From Brachyspira sp. SAP_772 (GTDB taxonomy: Bacteria; Spirochaetota; Brachyspiria; Brachyspirales; Brachyspiraceae): a stretch of DNA of 64,000 bases. A model generated the notes under the pieces. It ran no database searches. It saw only the letters and a program-made list of their open reading frames with translations, and was not told the DNA's origin. The translations under genes were made by a program, and so were the position numbers. The stretch lies in assembly GCF_009755885.1 (NCBI RefSeq), contig NZ_VYIX01000001.1, positions 663,219 through 727,218 on the forward strand, written 5' to 3'. Numbering within the stretch: position 1 is the stretch's first letter; the number at the start of each line of letters is the position of its first letter. Positions 34,406-43,167 of the stretch are shown piece by piece.

Positions 34406-35398
34406 TTATTTTTTTATTTCTTCTATTTCATTTATCTCTATTAAAGAATCCCCTATTTGCAAAGATGGATTTGTCTTTAAAATACAAACAACACCGTCAT
34501 AATCTGATATTACATCTTTAATTTTTTTTCCAAAATAATCTTTTATCTCTCCAACCTTATCTCCTTTTTTAATAATATCTTCTGTTTTTACAGTAGGATA
34601 CCACATTCCATAACAATCAGCCTTTATAGAAGCAGTATAATTTAATATAACTCTCTCTTCTGTATCTTTTATTTTTTCATCGCATAACATATTCAAATAA
34701 ATCATAACATTTTTTATTCCATCATAATGAACTTGAACATTCTCTTCATCTAATATCCCATTTCCTCCTGCTTCAGTGAGTATAGAAGGAACGCCTCTAA
34801 AAGCTAATCTGCTATAAGCTCCCCCATATTTATTGTCTTTGTTCATTTTAGTGTGTATTATATATTTTATATTATATACTTCTATATATTTTATATTATA
34901 TACTTCAGCCATTTTTCTTGATATATTATCTGTTTCTTCTATGCCAACTATAGGAACATAAATGCAATTAGCTATTGATTCAGGTATATCTCCACCATGA
35001 AGTTCTATACAATATTGAGCATCTTTTAATACTTCATTCCAAAAATAATAATCCATAGCTTCAGTATAACTTCCATTCTCTTCACCCGGAAAAAGTCTTA
35101 ATGGATTTTTATTATCATTAGGCACAATAAAAGCTCTATTTTCTCTAAAAGCAGGTATATTAAATATTGTAGTTATTATTAGTCTTCCTTTAACTTGCAA
35201 TTTATTTGATTCTATATCATTTAACAATCTTATAGCAGCCTCTATTCCTGCAAATTCACTTCCATGCATTCCGCCTATAATAGCTAAAGTTTTATCATTG
35301 TTACTAGTGTCTCCTTCTACATATGCAACAGGAAAAATTATTTCTTCTCCTGTAGCCTTACATATAAACTTTTTAATTTCTTTTTTTACTTTATTCAT
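34406..35398 (-). CDS. Succinylglutamate desuccinylase/aspartoacylase-family metallohydrolase
   Basis: A 330-residue zinc-hydrolase-like protein of the AstE/AspA group (M14-like fold). IIGGMHGSEFAGIEAA at about 38-54 gives the zinc His and Glu, ELHGGD near 138 gives the third ligand, and TEAGG carries the likely catalytic region. A beta-rich C-terminal domain (KKGDKVGEIKDYFGKKI) follows. The family removes acyl groups from N-acyl amino acids. As the last gene of a metal/peptide ABC importer operon it may process an imported acyl-amino-acid ligand; this is inference. A GGAG site precedes it, and it overlaps the MATE gene by 8 bp. An 8-residue tandem duplication lies near residues 165-180. Confidence 0.75.
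   Translation of the reverse strand: MNKVKKEIKKFICKATGEEIIFPVAYVEGDTSNNDKTLAIIGGMHGSEFAGIEAAIRLLNDIESNKLQVKGRLIITTIFNIPAFRENRAFIVPNDNKNPLRLFPGEENGSYTEAMDYYFWNEVLKDAQYCIELHGGDIPESIANCIYVPIVGIEETDNISRKMAEVYNIKYIEVYNIKYIIHTKMNKDNKYGGAYSRLAFRGVPSILTEAGGNGILDEENVQVHYDGIKNVMIYLNMLCDEKIKDTEERVILNYTASIKADCYGMWYPTVKTEDIIKKGDKVGEIKDYFGKKIKDVISDYDGVVCILKTNPSLQIGDSLIEINEIEEIKK
34859..34906 (-). repeat. Perfect 24-bp tandem duplication inside the metallohydrolase gene
   Basis: Two identical 24-bp copies (34859-34882 and 34883-34906) encode EVYNIKYI twice in a row. The frame is kept, as expected from replication slippage in AT-rich DNA. Confidence 0.9.
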
Positions 35399-36728
35399 TT
35401 TTTACTCCATTATCAATTTTTTTAAATAAACTTTTTATAAAAGGTAATATAAAAATACTTCTGCCAAAATAAAAAGAAAGCAGTGCAATCCAAAGCCCAT
35501 TATTGTTTAAATAATCAAAACTTATAAAAAGCACAGCTAAAAATAATATTAAACTCAAAAAAGTAGATATGAACACTGCCCTATTAAAAGAAGCCCCTGT
35601 AAATATTCCATAAAGAGTAAGCCCCAAAGCAGAAATAGTAGGATATAATGCCACCCAAAAATAATATTTATAAGTATAATTTAAAACTTCAATATTATCT
35701 GTAAATAAATTAATAAAAGTTTTATTAAAAATTAAATATAAAGTTGTTAATAATATTACAAATATAAATCCATATTTAATATTTTTTATTATTGCAGATT
35801 TTAATAAAGCAGAGTTTTTTAATCCAAAAGCTCTTCCACTATAAACACTTGAAGTATTAGCAATTCCATCAAACATATATGATATTATTGATTGTATTTG
35901 AAGAAGTATAGAGTTTGATGAAATTAATATAGTTCCTAATGAGGCACTTTTTGATGTAAAAATATTTATTTGAATTAGTAAACATATTGTTCTAAGCATA
36001 AGATATAAATTTGAAATTAAAGAAGTTTTCATTTTAGATAAATCAGTGAAATCTTTTAAATTAACTTTTCCAAAATTTCCATATCTTACAATAAAAAACA
36101 CACCAATAAAAAAAGAAGTTAACTGAGATATTAAAGTTGCAATTGCTATACCAAATACACCCATAGATAATGATAAAGCAAATATTACATCCAATATCAT
36201 ATTTAATAAATTTCCGCTTATCTGCATTATTAAAGAAGCCTTAACTTTTCTCTGCCCCATAAGCCAGCCCAACATCACATAATTAGATAATAAAAATGGA
36301 GCCCCCCATATAAGCACATTATAATATATATTAAAAGCCTCTAATGCCCCTATTTCCAAATCAAAAGTATTTTTTGCATAAAAGCTAATAACTCTTTGAA
36401 ATATTAGTATTATAAATGATATTGATAATGCAATATATAAAGGCTGAAAAAAAGCAAAAGCTCTATCTTCTTTTTTTCCTGTACCTAATGCAATAGCACT
36501 AAATGAAGTAGTATTTACTCTAAGAAAACCAAACACCCAATATATAGTATTAAAAACAACACTTCCCACCGATACACCAGCTATATATATAGGGTCCCCT
36601 AGCCTTCCAGCAACAGCTGTGTCTACTGCCCCTAAAAGAGGCTGCGTCATTGTGGATATTACAAAAGGTATTAATATTTTTATATAGTCTGAATCTTTTA
36701 TTAATTGTTTTGTATTATTATTATTCAT
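35391..36728 (-). CDS. MATE-family efflux transporter
   Basis: A 445-residue membrane protein with 12 hydrophobic segments; ATG 36728 is preferred over a TTG at 36764 that overlaps the preceding ATPase gene. The N-terminal motif TQPLLGAVDTAVAGRLGD is the MATE/DinF signature, and GWLMGQRKVKASLIMQISGNLLNMILD matches the second-half motif. MATE proteins export drugs or metabolites using Na+ or H+. Its place between a NikE-like ATPase gene and a deacylase gene in one operon is unusual and suggests export of a small ligand related to the importer. Confidence 0.88.
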   Translation of the reverse strand: MNNNNTKQLIKDSDYIKILIPFVISTMTQPLLGAVDTAVAGRLGDPIYIAGVSVGSVVFNTIYWVFGFLRVNTTSFSAIALGTGKKEDRAFAFFQPLYIALSISFIILIFQRVISFYAKNTFDLEIGALEAFNIYYNVLIWGAPFLLSNYVMLGWLMGQRKVKASLIMQISGNLLNMILDVIFALSLSMGVFGIAIATLISQLTSFFIGVFFIVRYGNFGKVNLKDFTDLSKMKTSLISNLYLMLRTICLLIQINIFTSKSASLGTILISSNSILLQIQSIISYMFDGIANTSSVYSGRAFGLKNSALLKSAIIKNIKYGFIFVILLTTLYLIFNKTFINLFTDNIEVLNYTYKYYFWVALYPTISALGLTLYGIFTGASFNRAVFISTFLSLILFLAVLFISFDYLNNNGLWIALLSFYFGRSIFILPFIKSLFKKIDNGVKNE

Positions 36729-36753
36729 TTTATAATTTTTATAATCGCAAAAA

Positions 36754-37614
36754 TTATATTGCAATATATTTTTCTTCTCTTAGTTCTCTTGCTATATTTA
36801 CTATATCAAATGTTTTTACACTATTAAGAAGCTCTATGGCATATTCTGTTTTTACATTATTAAGATTTTTTATATCATCTATTTCTTCTACAATATTTCC
36901 GCTATTAAAAAACAAAACCCTATCACATAAATATGTTATAGTAGATAAATCATGTGTAATAAATATATAAGAAAAACCATATATATTTCTTAACTTTATT
37001 AAATAATCCATAAGCTGAGTTTGTGTGGAAACATCTAATGAACTTACCGCTTCATCTAATAAAATTATTTTTGGGTGAACTGCAACTGCTCTAGCTATAC
37101 AAATTCTTTGCAATTGCCCTCCGCTTAATTCATGAGGATATCTTTGCAAAAAACTTTCATCTAACCCTACATTATTTAAAAGCTCTATAGCCATATTTCT
37201 TCTATTTATCTTATCAAGCTGCTCTCCTGTATTGATAGTGTGAACATTAATAGCTTCATCTAAAGTTCTCATAACCGTAAATCTAGGATTAACAGAAGAT
37301 ACATAATCTTGAAACACAACACTTATATCATATCTTAATTTTTTATTCATTTTGTTTTTATATTTATAAAGGTCTATATTATCTATAATAACTTTCCCAT
37401 TCTCAGGTCTTTGAAGTCCTAATATAACCTTTCCTAATGTGCTTTTACCGCTTCCGCTCTCTCCTATAATACCAAGACATTCTCCCTTTTTTAAATAAAA
37501 AGAAACATTATTTAATACAGTCTGTCTTTCTTTACCAAAAACTTTTTTTTGATTTTCTTTTCTAAAACTCACTTTGATATTTTTTGCTTCTAATATTATT
37601 TTATCATTTGTCAT
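36754..37614 (-). CDS. nikE: Nickel/peptide ABC transporter ATPase (NikE type)
   Basis: A 286-residue ATPase of the Opp/Dpp/Nik family. Walker A GESGSGKST, Q-loop VFQDYVSSVNPR, signature LSGGQLQR, Walker B IILLDEAVSSLD and H-loop ITHD are intact. It starts in a one-base TAATG overlap with the nikD stop. The gene name follows from the NikA-like binding protein of the operon; oligopeptide transport is the alternative. Confidence 0.82.
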   Translation of the reverse strand: MTNDKIILEAKNIKVSFRKENQKKVFGKERQTVLNNVSFYLKKGECLGIIGESGSGKSTLGKVILGLQRPENGKVIIDNIDLYKYKNKMNKKLRYDISVVFQDYVSSVNPRFTVMRTLDEAINVHTINTGEQLDKINRRNMAIELLNNVGLDESFLQRYPHELSGGQLQRICIARAVAVHPKIILLDEAVSSLDVSTQTQLMDYLIKLRNIYGFSYIFITHDLSTITYLCDRVLFFNSGNIVEEIDDIKNLNNVKTEYAIELLNSVKTFDIVNIARELREEKYIAI

Positions 37615-38438
37615 TATATTGCATCTCCATAAACTATTTCATTAAACTTTTTCATAACAGACATTCTTTTTGATACTAGAGAAGTTGTATATTCATCTTT
37701 GCTGTTAAATATAATATCTCCTACAGAAGCATTTTCTAATATTCTTCCCTTTTTCATCACTATCATTTTGTTTGATATTTTGGATAATATTCCTAAATCA
37801 TGCGATATAAAAAGCATAGAAACTTTATTTTCTTTTTTTATTCTCAAAAATTCATTCATAATAGTATTTTGACTAATAGAATCTATTGCCGTAGTAGGTT
37901 CATCAGCTATTATAAGTCTAGGGTTTAATGATAATGCTAATCCTATCATTATTCTTTGAAGCATTCCTCCGCTAAGCTGATGAGGATATTTTTTTATTGT
38001 ATCTTCCGGATTTCTTATTTTCATTATATTTAGAGTGTCTATACGTTTTTGATATATTTGTTTTTTATTTAAATCTGTATGCTCTAAAAAAGTTTCCTGC
38101 ATTTGATTGTATATTCTATACAAAGGGTCAAAACATGTCATAGGATTTTGAAGTATCATACATATTTTATTTCCCCTTAATTTTCTTATGTTTCCAGAAC
38201 TCTCTTTTATTAAATCAATATTATTAAAAAGAGCCTCTCCCTCTACACGAAAATTATTGTCAAGCAAACGAAGTATTGATTTTATGGTCATACTTTTGCC
38301 GCTTCCGCTTTCTCCTAATATGCCTAAACATTCTCCTTCTTTAATAGAAAAAGAAACATCATCTATTATTTTTATATTATTATTTTTTTCTCTAAAATAA
38401 ACATTAAGATTTTTTACTTCTAAAATATTTTCATTCAT
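37614..38438 (-). CDS. nikD: Nickel/peptide ABC transporter ATPase (NikD type)
   Basis: A 274-residue ATPase with Walker A GESGSGKSM, Q-loop ILQNPMTCFDPLYRI (typical of NikD/DppD), signature LSGGMLQR, Walker B LIIADEPTTAID and ISHD. It couples ATP hydrolysis to import together with NikE. It lies 28 bp after the second permease. Confidence 0.82.
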   Translation of the reverse strand: MNENILEVKNLNVYFREKNNNIKIIDDVSFSIKEGECLGILGESGSGKSMTIKSILRLLDNNFRVEGEALFNNIDLIKESSGNIRKLRGNKICMILQNPMTCFDPLYRIYNQMQETFLEHTDLNKKQIYQKRIDTLNIMKIRNPEDTIKKYPHQLSGGMLQRIMIGLALSLNPRLIIADEPTTAIDSISQNTIMNEFLRIKKENKVSMLFISHDLGILSKISNKMIVMKKGRILENASVGDIIFNSKDEYTTSLVSKRMSVMKKFNEIVYGDAI

Positions 38439-38466
38439 ATTTAATCCTATTTAATAAATAATAAAA

Positions 38467-39291
38467 TTATGCTCTGCTTTCTTTAGGGTCAAGAACATCT
38501 CTTAAAGCATCTCCAAGAAGATTGAATGAAGCTACTAAAAATACTATTGCAACTCCTGGCACTATCATCTGCTTAGGATTTGTAGTCATTACATTTTTTG
38601 CTTCATTAAGCATAGCACCCCATTCAGGTATAGGAGCCTGCACACCTAGTCCCAAAAAAGATAATGTTGAAATGTTTAATATGGCCCATCCTGTATCTAA
38701 AGTTGCAAGCACTATCATTTCTGATGATATTGAAGGAATCATATGATTAAATAATATAAATCTTGAAGAGGAGCCTATAGTTTTTGAAAATAAAACAAAG
38801 TTCTTTTCTCTATATTTAAGCACATTCGTTCTTATCATTCTTGAATACCATGCCCATTTTATAAATACATTCGCTATAATCACATTGGCAATATCAACTC
38901 CTAATAAAGCAACAACTGCAAGTATCATTATCTGACTTGGAAAAGAAAGCATAACATCTACTATTCTCATTATTATCTCATCAACAGCACCCTTAAAATA
39001 TCCAGCAAGTATTCCCATTAAAGTGCCAAGTGCTATAGTTCCAAGCATAGTGAGTAAAGATAAAAATAAAGTATATCTTATTCCATATATCATTCTTGAT
39101 AATATACATCTGCCAAGCTGATCTGTTCCTAATGGATATTCTTTTGATATGCCTGCAAACTTATTTAATATATTATTTGCATAAGGATCATTTGGAGCAA
39201 TTAATGGAGCGAATATTCCTATTAATGCAATAATTAATATAAATACCGTACAGCCTAATGCCATTTTATTTTCTAAAAATCTTTTTAACAT
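38467..39291 (-). CDS. nikC: Nickel/peptide ABC transporter permease (NikC type)
   Basis: A 274-residue inner-membrane permease with about six helices. APNDPYANNILNKFAG followed by YPLGTDQLGRCILSRMIYGIR is the typical N-terminal part of DppC/NikC, and the EAA loop reads LSFLGLGVQAPIPEWGAML. It starts 4 bp after nikB. Confidence 0.82.
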   Translation of the reverse strand: MLKRFLENKMALGCTVFILIIALIGIFAPLIAPNDPYANNILNKFAGISKEYPLGTDQLGRCILSRMIYGIRYTLFLSLLTMLGTIALGTLMGILAGYFKGAVDEIIMRIVDVMLSFPSQIMILAVVALLGVDIANVIIANVFIKWAWYSRMIRTNVLKYREKNFVLFSKTIGSSSRFILFNHMIPSISSEMIVLATLDTGWAILNISTLSFLGLGVQAPIPEWGAMLNEAKNVMTTNPKQMIVPGVAIVFLVASFNLLGDALRDVLDPKESRA

Positions 39292-39295
39292 TTTA

Positions 39296-40234
39296 TTACT
39301 CCCCTATTCTAAGTCTAGGATCAGCTACTCTTTGTATAATATCAAAAATCAAATTGAAAAATACAAATAAAATACCCGTCATTAATATATAAGCTTGTAT
39401 AACAGGATAATCTCTATTAAATATAGAAGCTATGCATAATCTTCCAACACCGGGCCATGCAAATACATTTTCAACAACTATAGTACCAGATATTAATTGA
39501 GGTATACTCATTCCTATCGCTGTAATGCATGATTGAAGAGAGTTTTTTAATATATGTTTTACTAATATTATTCTTTGATTTAGTCCTCTAGCATTTGCAT
39601 ATAACACATAATCTTCTTTCATATTTTCAAGCATATTATTTCTTATAATCCTTATATATGTGGATATGTATGTTATTGATATTGTTATTGCTGGGAGTAT
39701 TGCATGACTCCAAGTTCCGCTTCCGCTTGTAGGGAGCAAATCAAGTTTTATACTAACAAGCCATATTAATAAAAGCCCCACCCAATAAGCAGGCATAGCT
39801 GTTGTTGCAAATACTATAAATCTAATAACTCTATCAAAAATGCTGTCTTTATACACGGCACTAAAAAAACCAATAGGCAAACTCAAAACTACTACAAATA
39901 TCAGAGAAAGAAACGCTAATTGTAATGTTGCAGGTAATGACCTTGCTATTTCTCCAACTACTGTTCTTGAAGGATTAGTATAGCTTACACCCAAATCTAA
40001 TCTTAAAAAATCTAATATCCATCTAAAATATCTAACAAAAAAAGGATCGTTTAACCCCAATTCTTCACGCATTTGTTCTATTGCTTCATCAGATATAATA
40101 GGAATTTGTTGAACTCTTAAAACAACCTCAGCTGGATCTGATGGTATTAGATTGATAAAGAAAAAACTAAGTAAAGTAATTCCAAATAAAAGCGGTATTG
40201 TAACTAATACCCTTTTTATAATATATGCTTTCAT
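39296..40234 (-). CDS. nikB: Nickel/peptide ABC transporter permease (NikB type)
   Basis: A 312-residue permease. The N-terminal MKAYIIKRVLVTIPLLFGITLLSFF, the LGLNDPFFVRYFRWI segment and the closing ENVFAWPGVGRL and DPRLR are characteristic of DppB/NikB. It is separated from nikA by a spacer with a hairpin, while the later genes are nearly contiguous. Confidence 0.82.
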   Translation of the reverse strand: MKAYIIKRVLVTIPLLFGITLLSFFFINLIPSDPAEVVLRVQQIPIISDEAIEQMREELGLNDPFFVRYFRWILDFLRLDLGVSYTNPSRTVVGEIARSLPATLQLAFLSLIFVVVLSLPIGFFSAVYKDSIFDRVIRFIVFATTAMPAYWVGLLLIWLVSIKLDLLPTSGSGTWSHAILPAITISITYISTYIRIIRNNMLENMKEDYVLYANARGLNQRIILVKHILKNSLQSCITAIGMSIPQLISGTIVVENVFAWPGVGRLCIASIFNRDYPVIQAYILMTGILFVFFNLIFDIIQRVADPRLRIGE

Positions 40235-40274
40235 AATGAAAACCTCTTTTTTTATAATAATTAAGAAACTGTAT

Positions 40275-40311
40275 GCTGCAAATTACTAATTATAATTTTA
40301 TAATTTGCAGC
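40275..40311 (-). promoter_or_regulatory. Hairpin between nikA and nikB
   Basis: Perfect 11-bp arms GCTGCAAATTA and TAATTTGCAGC enclose a 15-nt AT loop. Its place just after the binding-protein gene, without a U-run, fits an mRNA-stabilising or partial-attenuation element that lets nikA be made in excess of the membrane parts. Confidence 0.7.
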
Positions 40312-40322
40312 GATGAAATCTA

Positions 40323-41915
40323 TTAATTAAAATACATTAGCCAAAAAGGAACTTCATATTGAGTTTGAGCAAACTTAACATTTTTTAAATCTGATGTATA
40401 AACAGCCTTATTACATTCATAAGTAAGCGGTATATAAACAGCATCTTCATGAAGTCTAGTGAGAACAAAATTATAAAGCTCTTTTCTTTCATTTTCATCT
40501 ACACTTAAAAGAATTTTTGTTATAGCTTCATCAATTTCTTTTTTATCATGCAAACCCTGCTGAGCTGCATAATCACCATATACCCTCTGACGCATAGCTG
40601 CTAATGATGATTGCGGGTCATAAGGAGAGCCCCAGCAAATATTAAATACCATATCAAAATTACCAGCCTTCATATTATCTCTATAAGATTGCTCTTCTTC
40701 GCCTGTAATATTAACTTCAACTCCTATTTTAGCATACTCAGACTGTAAATATTCTGATATTGTTTTTTCTGTTACACTATCACTATTATATAAAAGATTT
40801 AAACTTAATCTTTGACCATCTTTTTCTCTTATTCCATCATCACCAACAACCCAACCAGCTTCTTCTAATAATTGATTTGCCTTATCCATATTATACTCAT
40901 AAGGAGTAAGTTCTATATCGCAATATGCTACAGTTCTTGAGAAAAGTGTATCAGCAGGAGGCTCTAAACCATAAAATATTCCATCTGATATGGCCTTTTT
41001 ATCGGTGGCATGCTGTAATGCTTTTCTAACATTACTATTAGATAATATAGAATGAGTTGTATTTAATACTATTTGTCTTGTTGAAGTAGGTGCTGACAGA
41101 GATGACACAAATTTAGAATCATTTTTATATTTATTGATAGCATCAGAATCTATCATATTTTTTCCAAATATTAAATCTATCTCTCCCTTTTCTAAAGCGA
41201 GCAGTCTAGTTTGATTATCAGGTATAACTTTTACTCTTATTCTTTTAATTTTAGGCTCTTCACCCCAATAATTAGTATTAGCTTCAAAAACAGCATATTT
41301 ATCAGTTTCATATTCTTTTAATACATAAGGACCTGTGCCTATATATTCATTAACTCCATTCTTTGTAGAACCATTTTTCATAGCTTTTGGAGATATCATA
41401 GCAAATGGTCTTGTCACTCCTAATTCTGTAAGCATAGGATAATATGGAGAAGTTAAAGTTATTCTTAAAGTATAATCATCAACAGCCTCAACTTTATCTA
41501 ATATATGCATCATTTCAAGCCATGTATGTCTTTCTTTATTTTCTATAATAGCATCAAAATTAGCCTTTATAGCATTAGCATCACATATCTCACCATCAGA
41601 AAAATAAACATTCTTTCTAATATTAAATGTATATAGTTTTCCATCTTTGCTTATATCCCAGCTTTCAGCAAGACAAGGTTCGTATCCATTCTCTCCTATA
41701 TTAACTAATGTTTCATAAAGCATCTCTTGTGCATACATCTCCCCAGCATATAAATGCGGATTTAAATCTCTTATATCTCTGTAATTTACAAATATTAACT
41801 CTTCATTGTTAAGTTTTCTGTTGCTTTCTGCAGTCTCTGAACTTCCAGAACAGTTTACAAAAAGCATTAATAATAATATGCTAGAAAGCAGATTTTTAAT
41901 TATTTTATTTTTCAT
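40323..41915 (-). CDS. nikA: NikA-like ABC substrate-binding lipoprotein
   Basis: A 530-residue family 5 binding protein with a lipoprotein signal (LLMLFVNC, Cys about 22). It resembles NikA more than DppA: RDIRDLNPHLY, ERHTWLEM, SPYYPMLTELGVTRPF, ADTLFSRTVAY and ITGEEEQSYRDNMKAGNFDM. By recalled alignment the NikA pocket residues R97, W100, R137 and W398 are kept (RHTW, TRPF, CWGSPYDP), but His416, which contacts nickel, is Tyr. The cargo may therefore be a metal bound to a different small chelator. It is the first gene of the seven-gene reverse operon and has a promoter with an overlapping TTAG-N6-CTAA box. Confidence 0.8.
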   Translation of the reverse strand: MKNKIIKNLLSSILLLMLFVNCSGSSETAESNRKLNNEELIFVNYRDIRDLNPHLYAGEMYAQEMLYETLVNIGENGYEPCLAESWDISKDGKLYTFNIRKNVYFSDGEICDANAIKANFDAIIENKERHTWLEMMHILDKVEAVDDYTLRITLTSPYYPMLTELGVTRPFAMISPKAMKNGSTKNGVNEYIGTGPYVLKEYETDKYAVFEANTNYWGEEPKIKRIRVKVIPDNQTRLLALEKGEIDLIFGKNMIDSDAINKYKNDSKFVSSLSAPTSTRQIVLNTTHSILSNSNVRKALQHATDKKAISDGIFYGLEPPADTLFSRTVAYCDIELTPYEYNMDKANQLLEEAGWVVGDDGIREKDGQRLSLNLLYNSDSVTEKTISEYLQSEYAKIGVEVNITGEEEQSYRDNMKAGNFDMVFNICWGSPYDPQSSLAAMRQRVYGDYAAQQGLHDKKEIDEAITKILLSVDENERKELYNFVLTRLHEDAVYIPLTYECNKAVYTSDLKNVKFAQTQYEVPFWLMYFN

Positions 41916-41950
41916 TTTAGAATCTCCATTGTTTTGTTACTAATATTTTT

Positions 41951-41987
41951 TGTTAGTATATTCTAACATATAATATATAAATGTCAA
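41951..41987 (-). promoter_or_regulatory. nik-operon promoter with DtxR-like operator
   Basis: Reverse strand TTGACA (41987-41982), 16-bp spacer, TAGAAT (41965-41960). The inverted repeat TGTTAG-TATATT-CTAACA (41951-41968) covers the -10. TTAG-N6-CTAA is the core layout of DtxR/MntR/TroR-type boxes, so metal-dependent repression is likely; the regulator itself is not in the window. Confidence 0.65.
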
Positions 41988-42142
41988 CATATTATTAGTG
42001 ATACAGAACAAATTTTTAGATGTTTAAAATAGATAAAATACTACATAATATATATATAATATAACTCAATTGATATAAAAAACTTTAGCGATAGTTTAAT
42101 ATTTATTACAAAATAAAATATATACCTTAAAATTACAAAAAC

Positions 42143-42553
42143 TTAATATTTTATCTCTTCATATATTAAAGGCTCATCTCTAAATGTTGTGTATATTGTT
42201 AATATATTGTCTGTTATATTAAAAGAATATGCTGTTTGGAGAATAGACAAATATTCCCCCTCTGCATTTCTCCTTTTGGCATCAGCAGTTTTTCTTGTGG
42301 TATTTATCATGGATATTGAAATTTTATCATTTTCTATTTGGCAATCTGCCCAATATTCATTAACAGAAGACTGACCGTATATTTTATTTTTATAAATACT
42401 TATAGTAATATTCATATAACTATACATATTGACAAGTTTATATACTTTTATCTTTTCAACTTCTTTAGAATCTTCCTGCACAAAAACCATACTATGTTTG
42501 CAAGAAATAAAAATTATAGAAAATAATATTATTATAATATTTTTTAAAATAAT
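42143..42553 (-). CDS. Small lipoprotein, apparent ATT start codon
   Basis: 136 residues if begun at the ATT at 42553. There is no ATG, GTG or TTG in frame until 42490, which would leave a protein without SD or leader. Reading from the ATT gives a textbook lipoprotein signal: M-ILKNIIIILFSIIFISC with Lys at 4 and Cys at 18. GGAGAG lies exactly 5 bp upstream, inside the end of the preceding gene (10-bp overlap). The mature part has short beta-strand-like segments (MNITISIYKNKIYGQSSVN, then a Cys) somewhat like META-domain proteins, but I do not claim the family. Alternatives are a mutated start codon or a sequencing error. Confidence 0.65.
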   Translation of the reverse strand: MILKNIIIILFSIIFISCKHSMVFVQEDSKEVEKIKVYKLVNMYSYMNITISIYKNKIYGQSSVNEYWADCQIENDKISISMINTTRKTADAKRRNAEGEYLSILQTAYSFNITDNILTIYTTFRDEPLIYEEIKY

Positions 42554-43035
42554 GTAAGCTCTCCTTCTTTGCTTGAACCAGAATCATCAAATGAATCCAT
42601 ACTGTTAGCAGCATCCAATGAAGATAAATTACCTTTAAGAGCATCTTCAAATAATGGTGAACTTATAAGTCTATTATAACCTTGATTTGTTCCTTTATCA
42701 AATGTGATATCTGGGTGAAGTTTTATTGCATGCAAAAGAAGAAGCTTACCAAATCCTCCCCTTCTATATGGAAAGCTTATATATATATATTTAAGCATAT
42801 TATCTTTATCTACATAATAATAACCTTCTATTCTTCCATCTATTGTTAGAAGTCCAACATTTTGATTGTTATTATTAATTATTTTATAGAAAAAATTATC
42901 AGTATATACAACTTCTTTATTATCTTTTATCTTAATATTTTTTATAAAATTAATTAACTCATTTTTATATAAACTATTATATTCAATAACAATTACTGAA
43001 GGATATTCTTCATGATCTATTGTTAAAACAGGCAT
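42544..43035 (-). CDS. GNAT-like acetyltransferase
   Basis: A 163-residue protein. YIYISFPYRRGGFGKLLLLHAI (about 86-107) fits GNAT motif A, with RRGGFG as the acetyl-CoA pyrophosphate loop, preceded by the beta-strand pair of motif D (VGLLTIDGRIEGYYYV). The rest is divergent and the acidic Ser-rich tail (SLDAANSMDSFDDSGSS) is probably disordered. The substrate is unknown. It has a clear AGGAG site and overlaps the downstream lipoprotein gene. Confidence 0.6.
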   Translation of the reverse strand: MPVLTIDHEEYPSVIVIEYNSLYKNELINFIKNIKIKDNKEVVYTDNFFYKIINNNNQNVGLLTIDGRIEGYYYVDKDNMLKYIYISFPYRRGGFGKLLLLHAIKLHPDITFDKGTNQGYNRLISSPLFEDALKGNLSSLDAANSMDSFDDSGSSKEGELTLF

Positions 43036-43167
43036 ATAAAATTCTCCTAAAAATATAAAAAATCTCTATTATAATATCGGAAAATATTATTAATATATAT
43101 ACTAATTAATTGACTTAAAAAATTAATAGCTATATATTATTAATATAATAAATATTTAGGAGAATTT

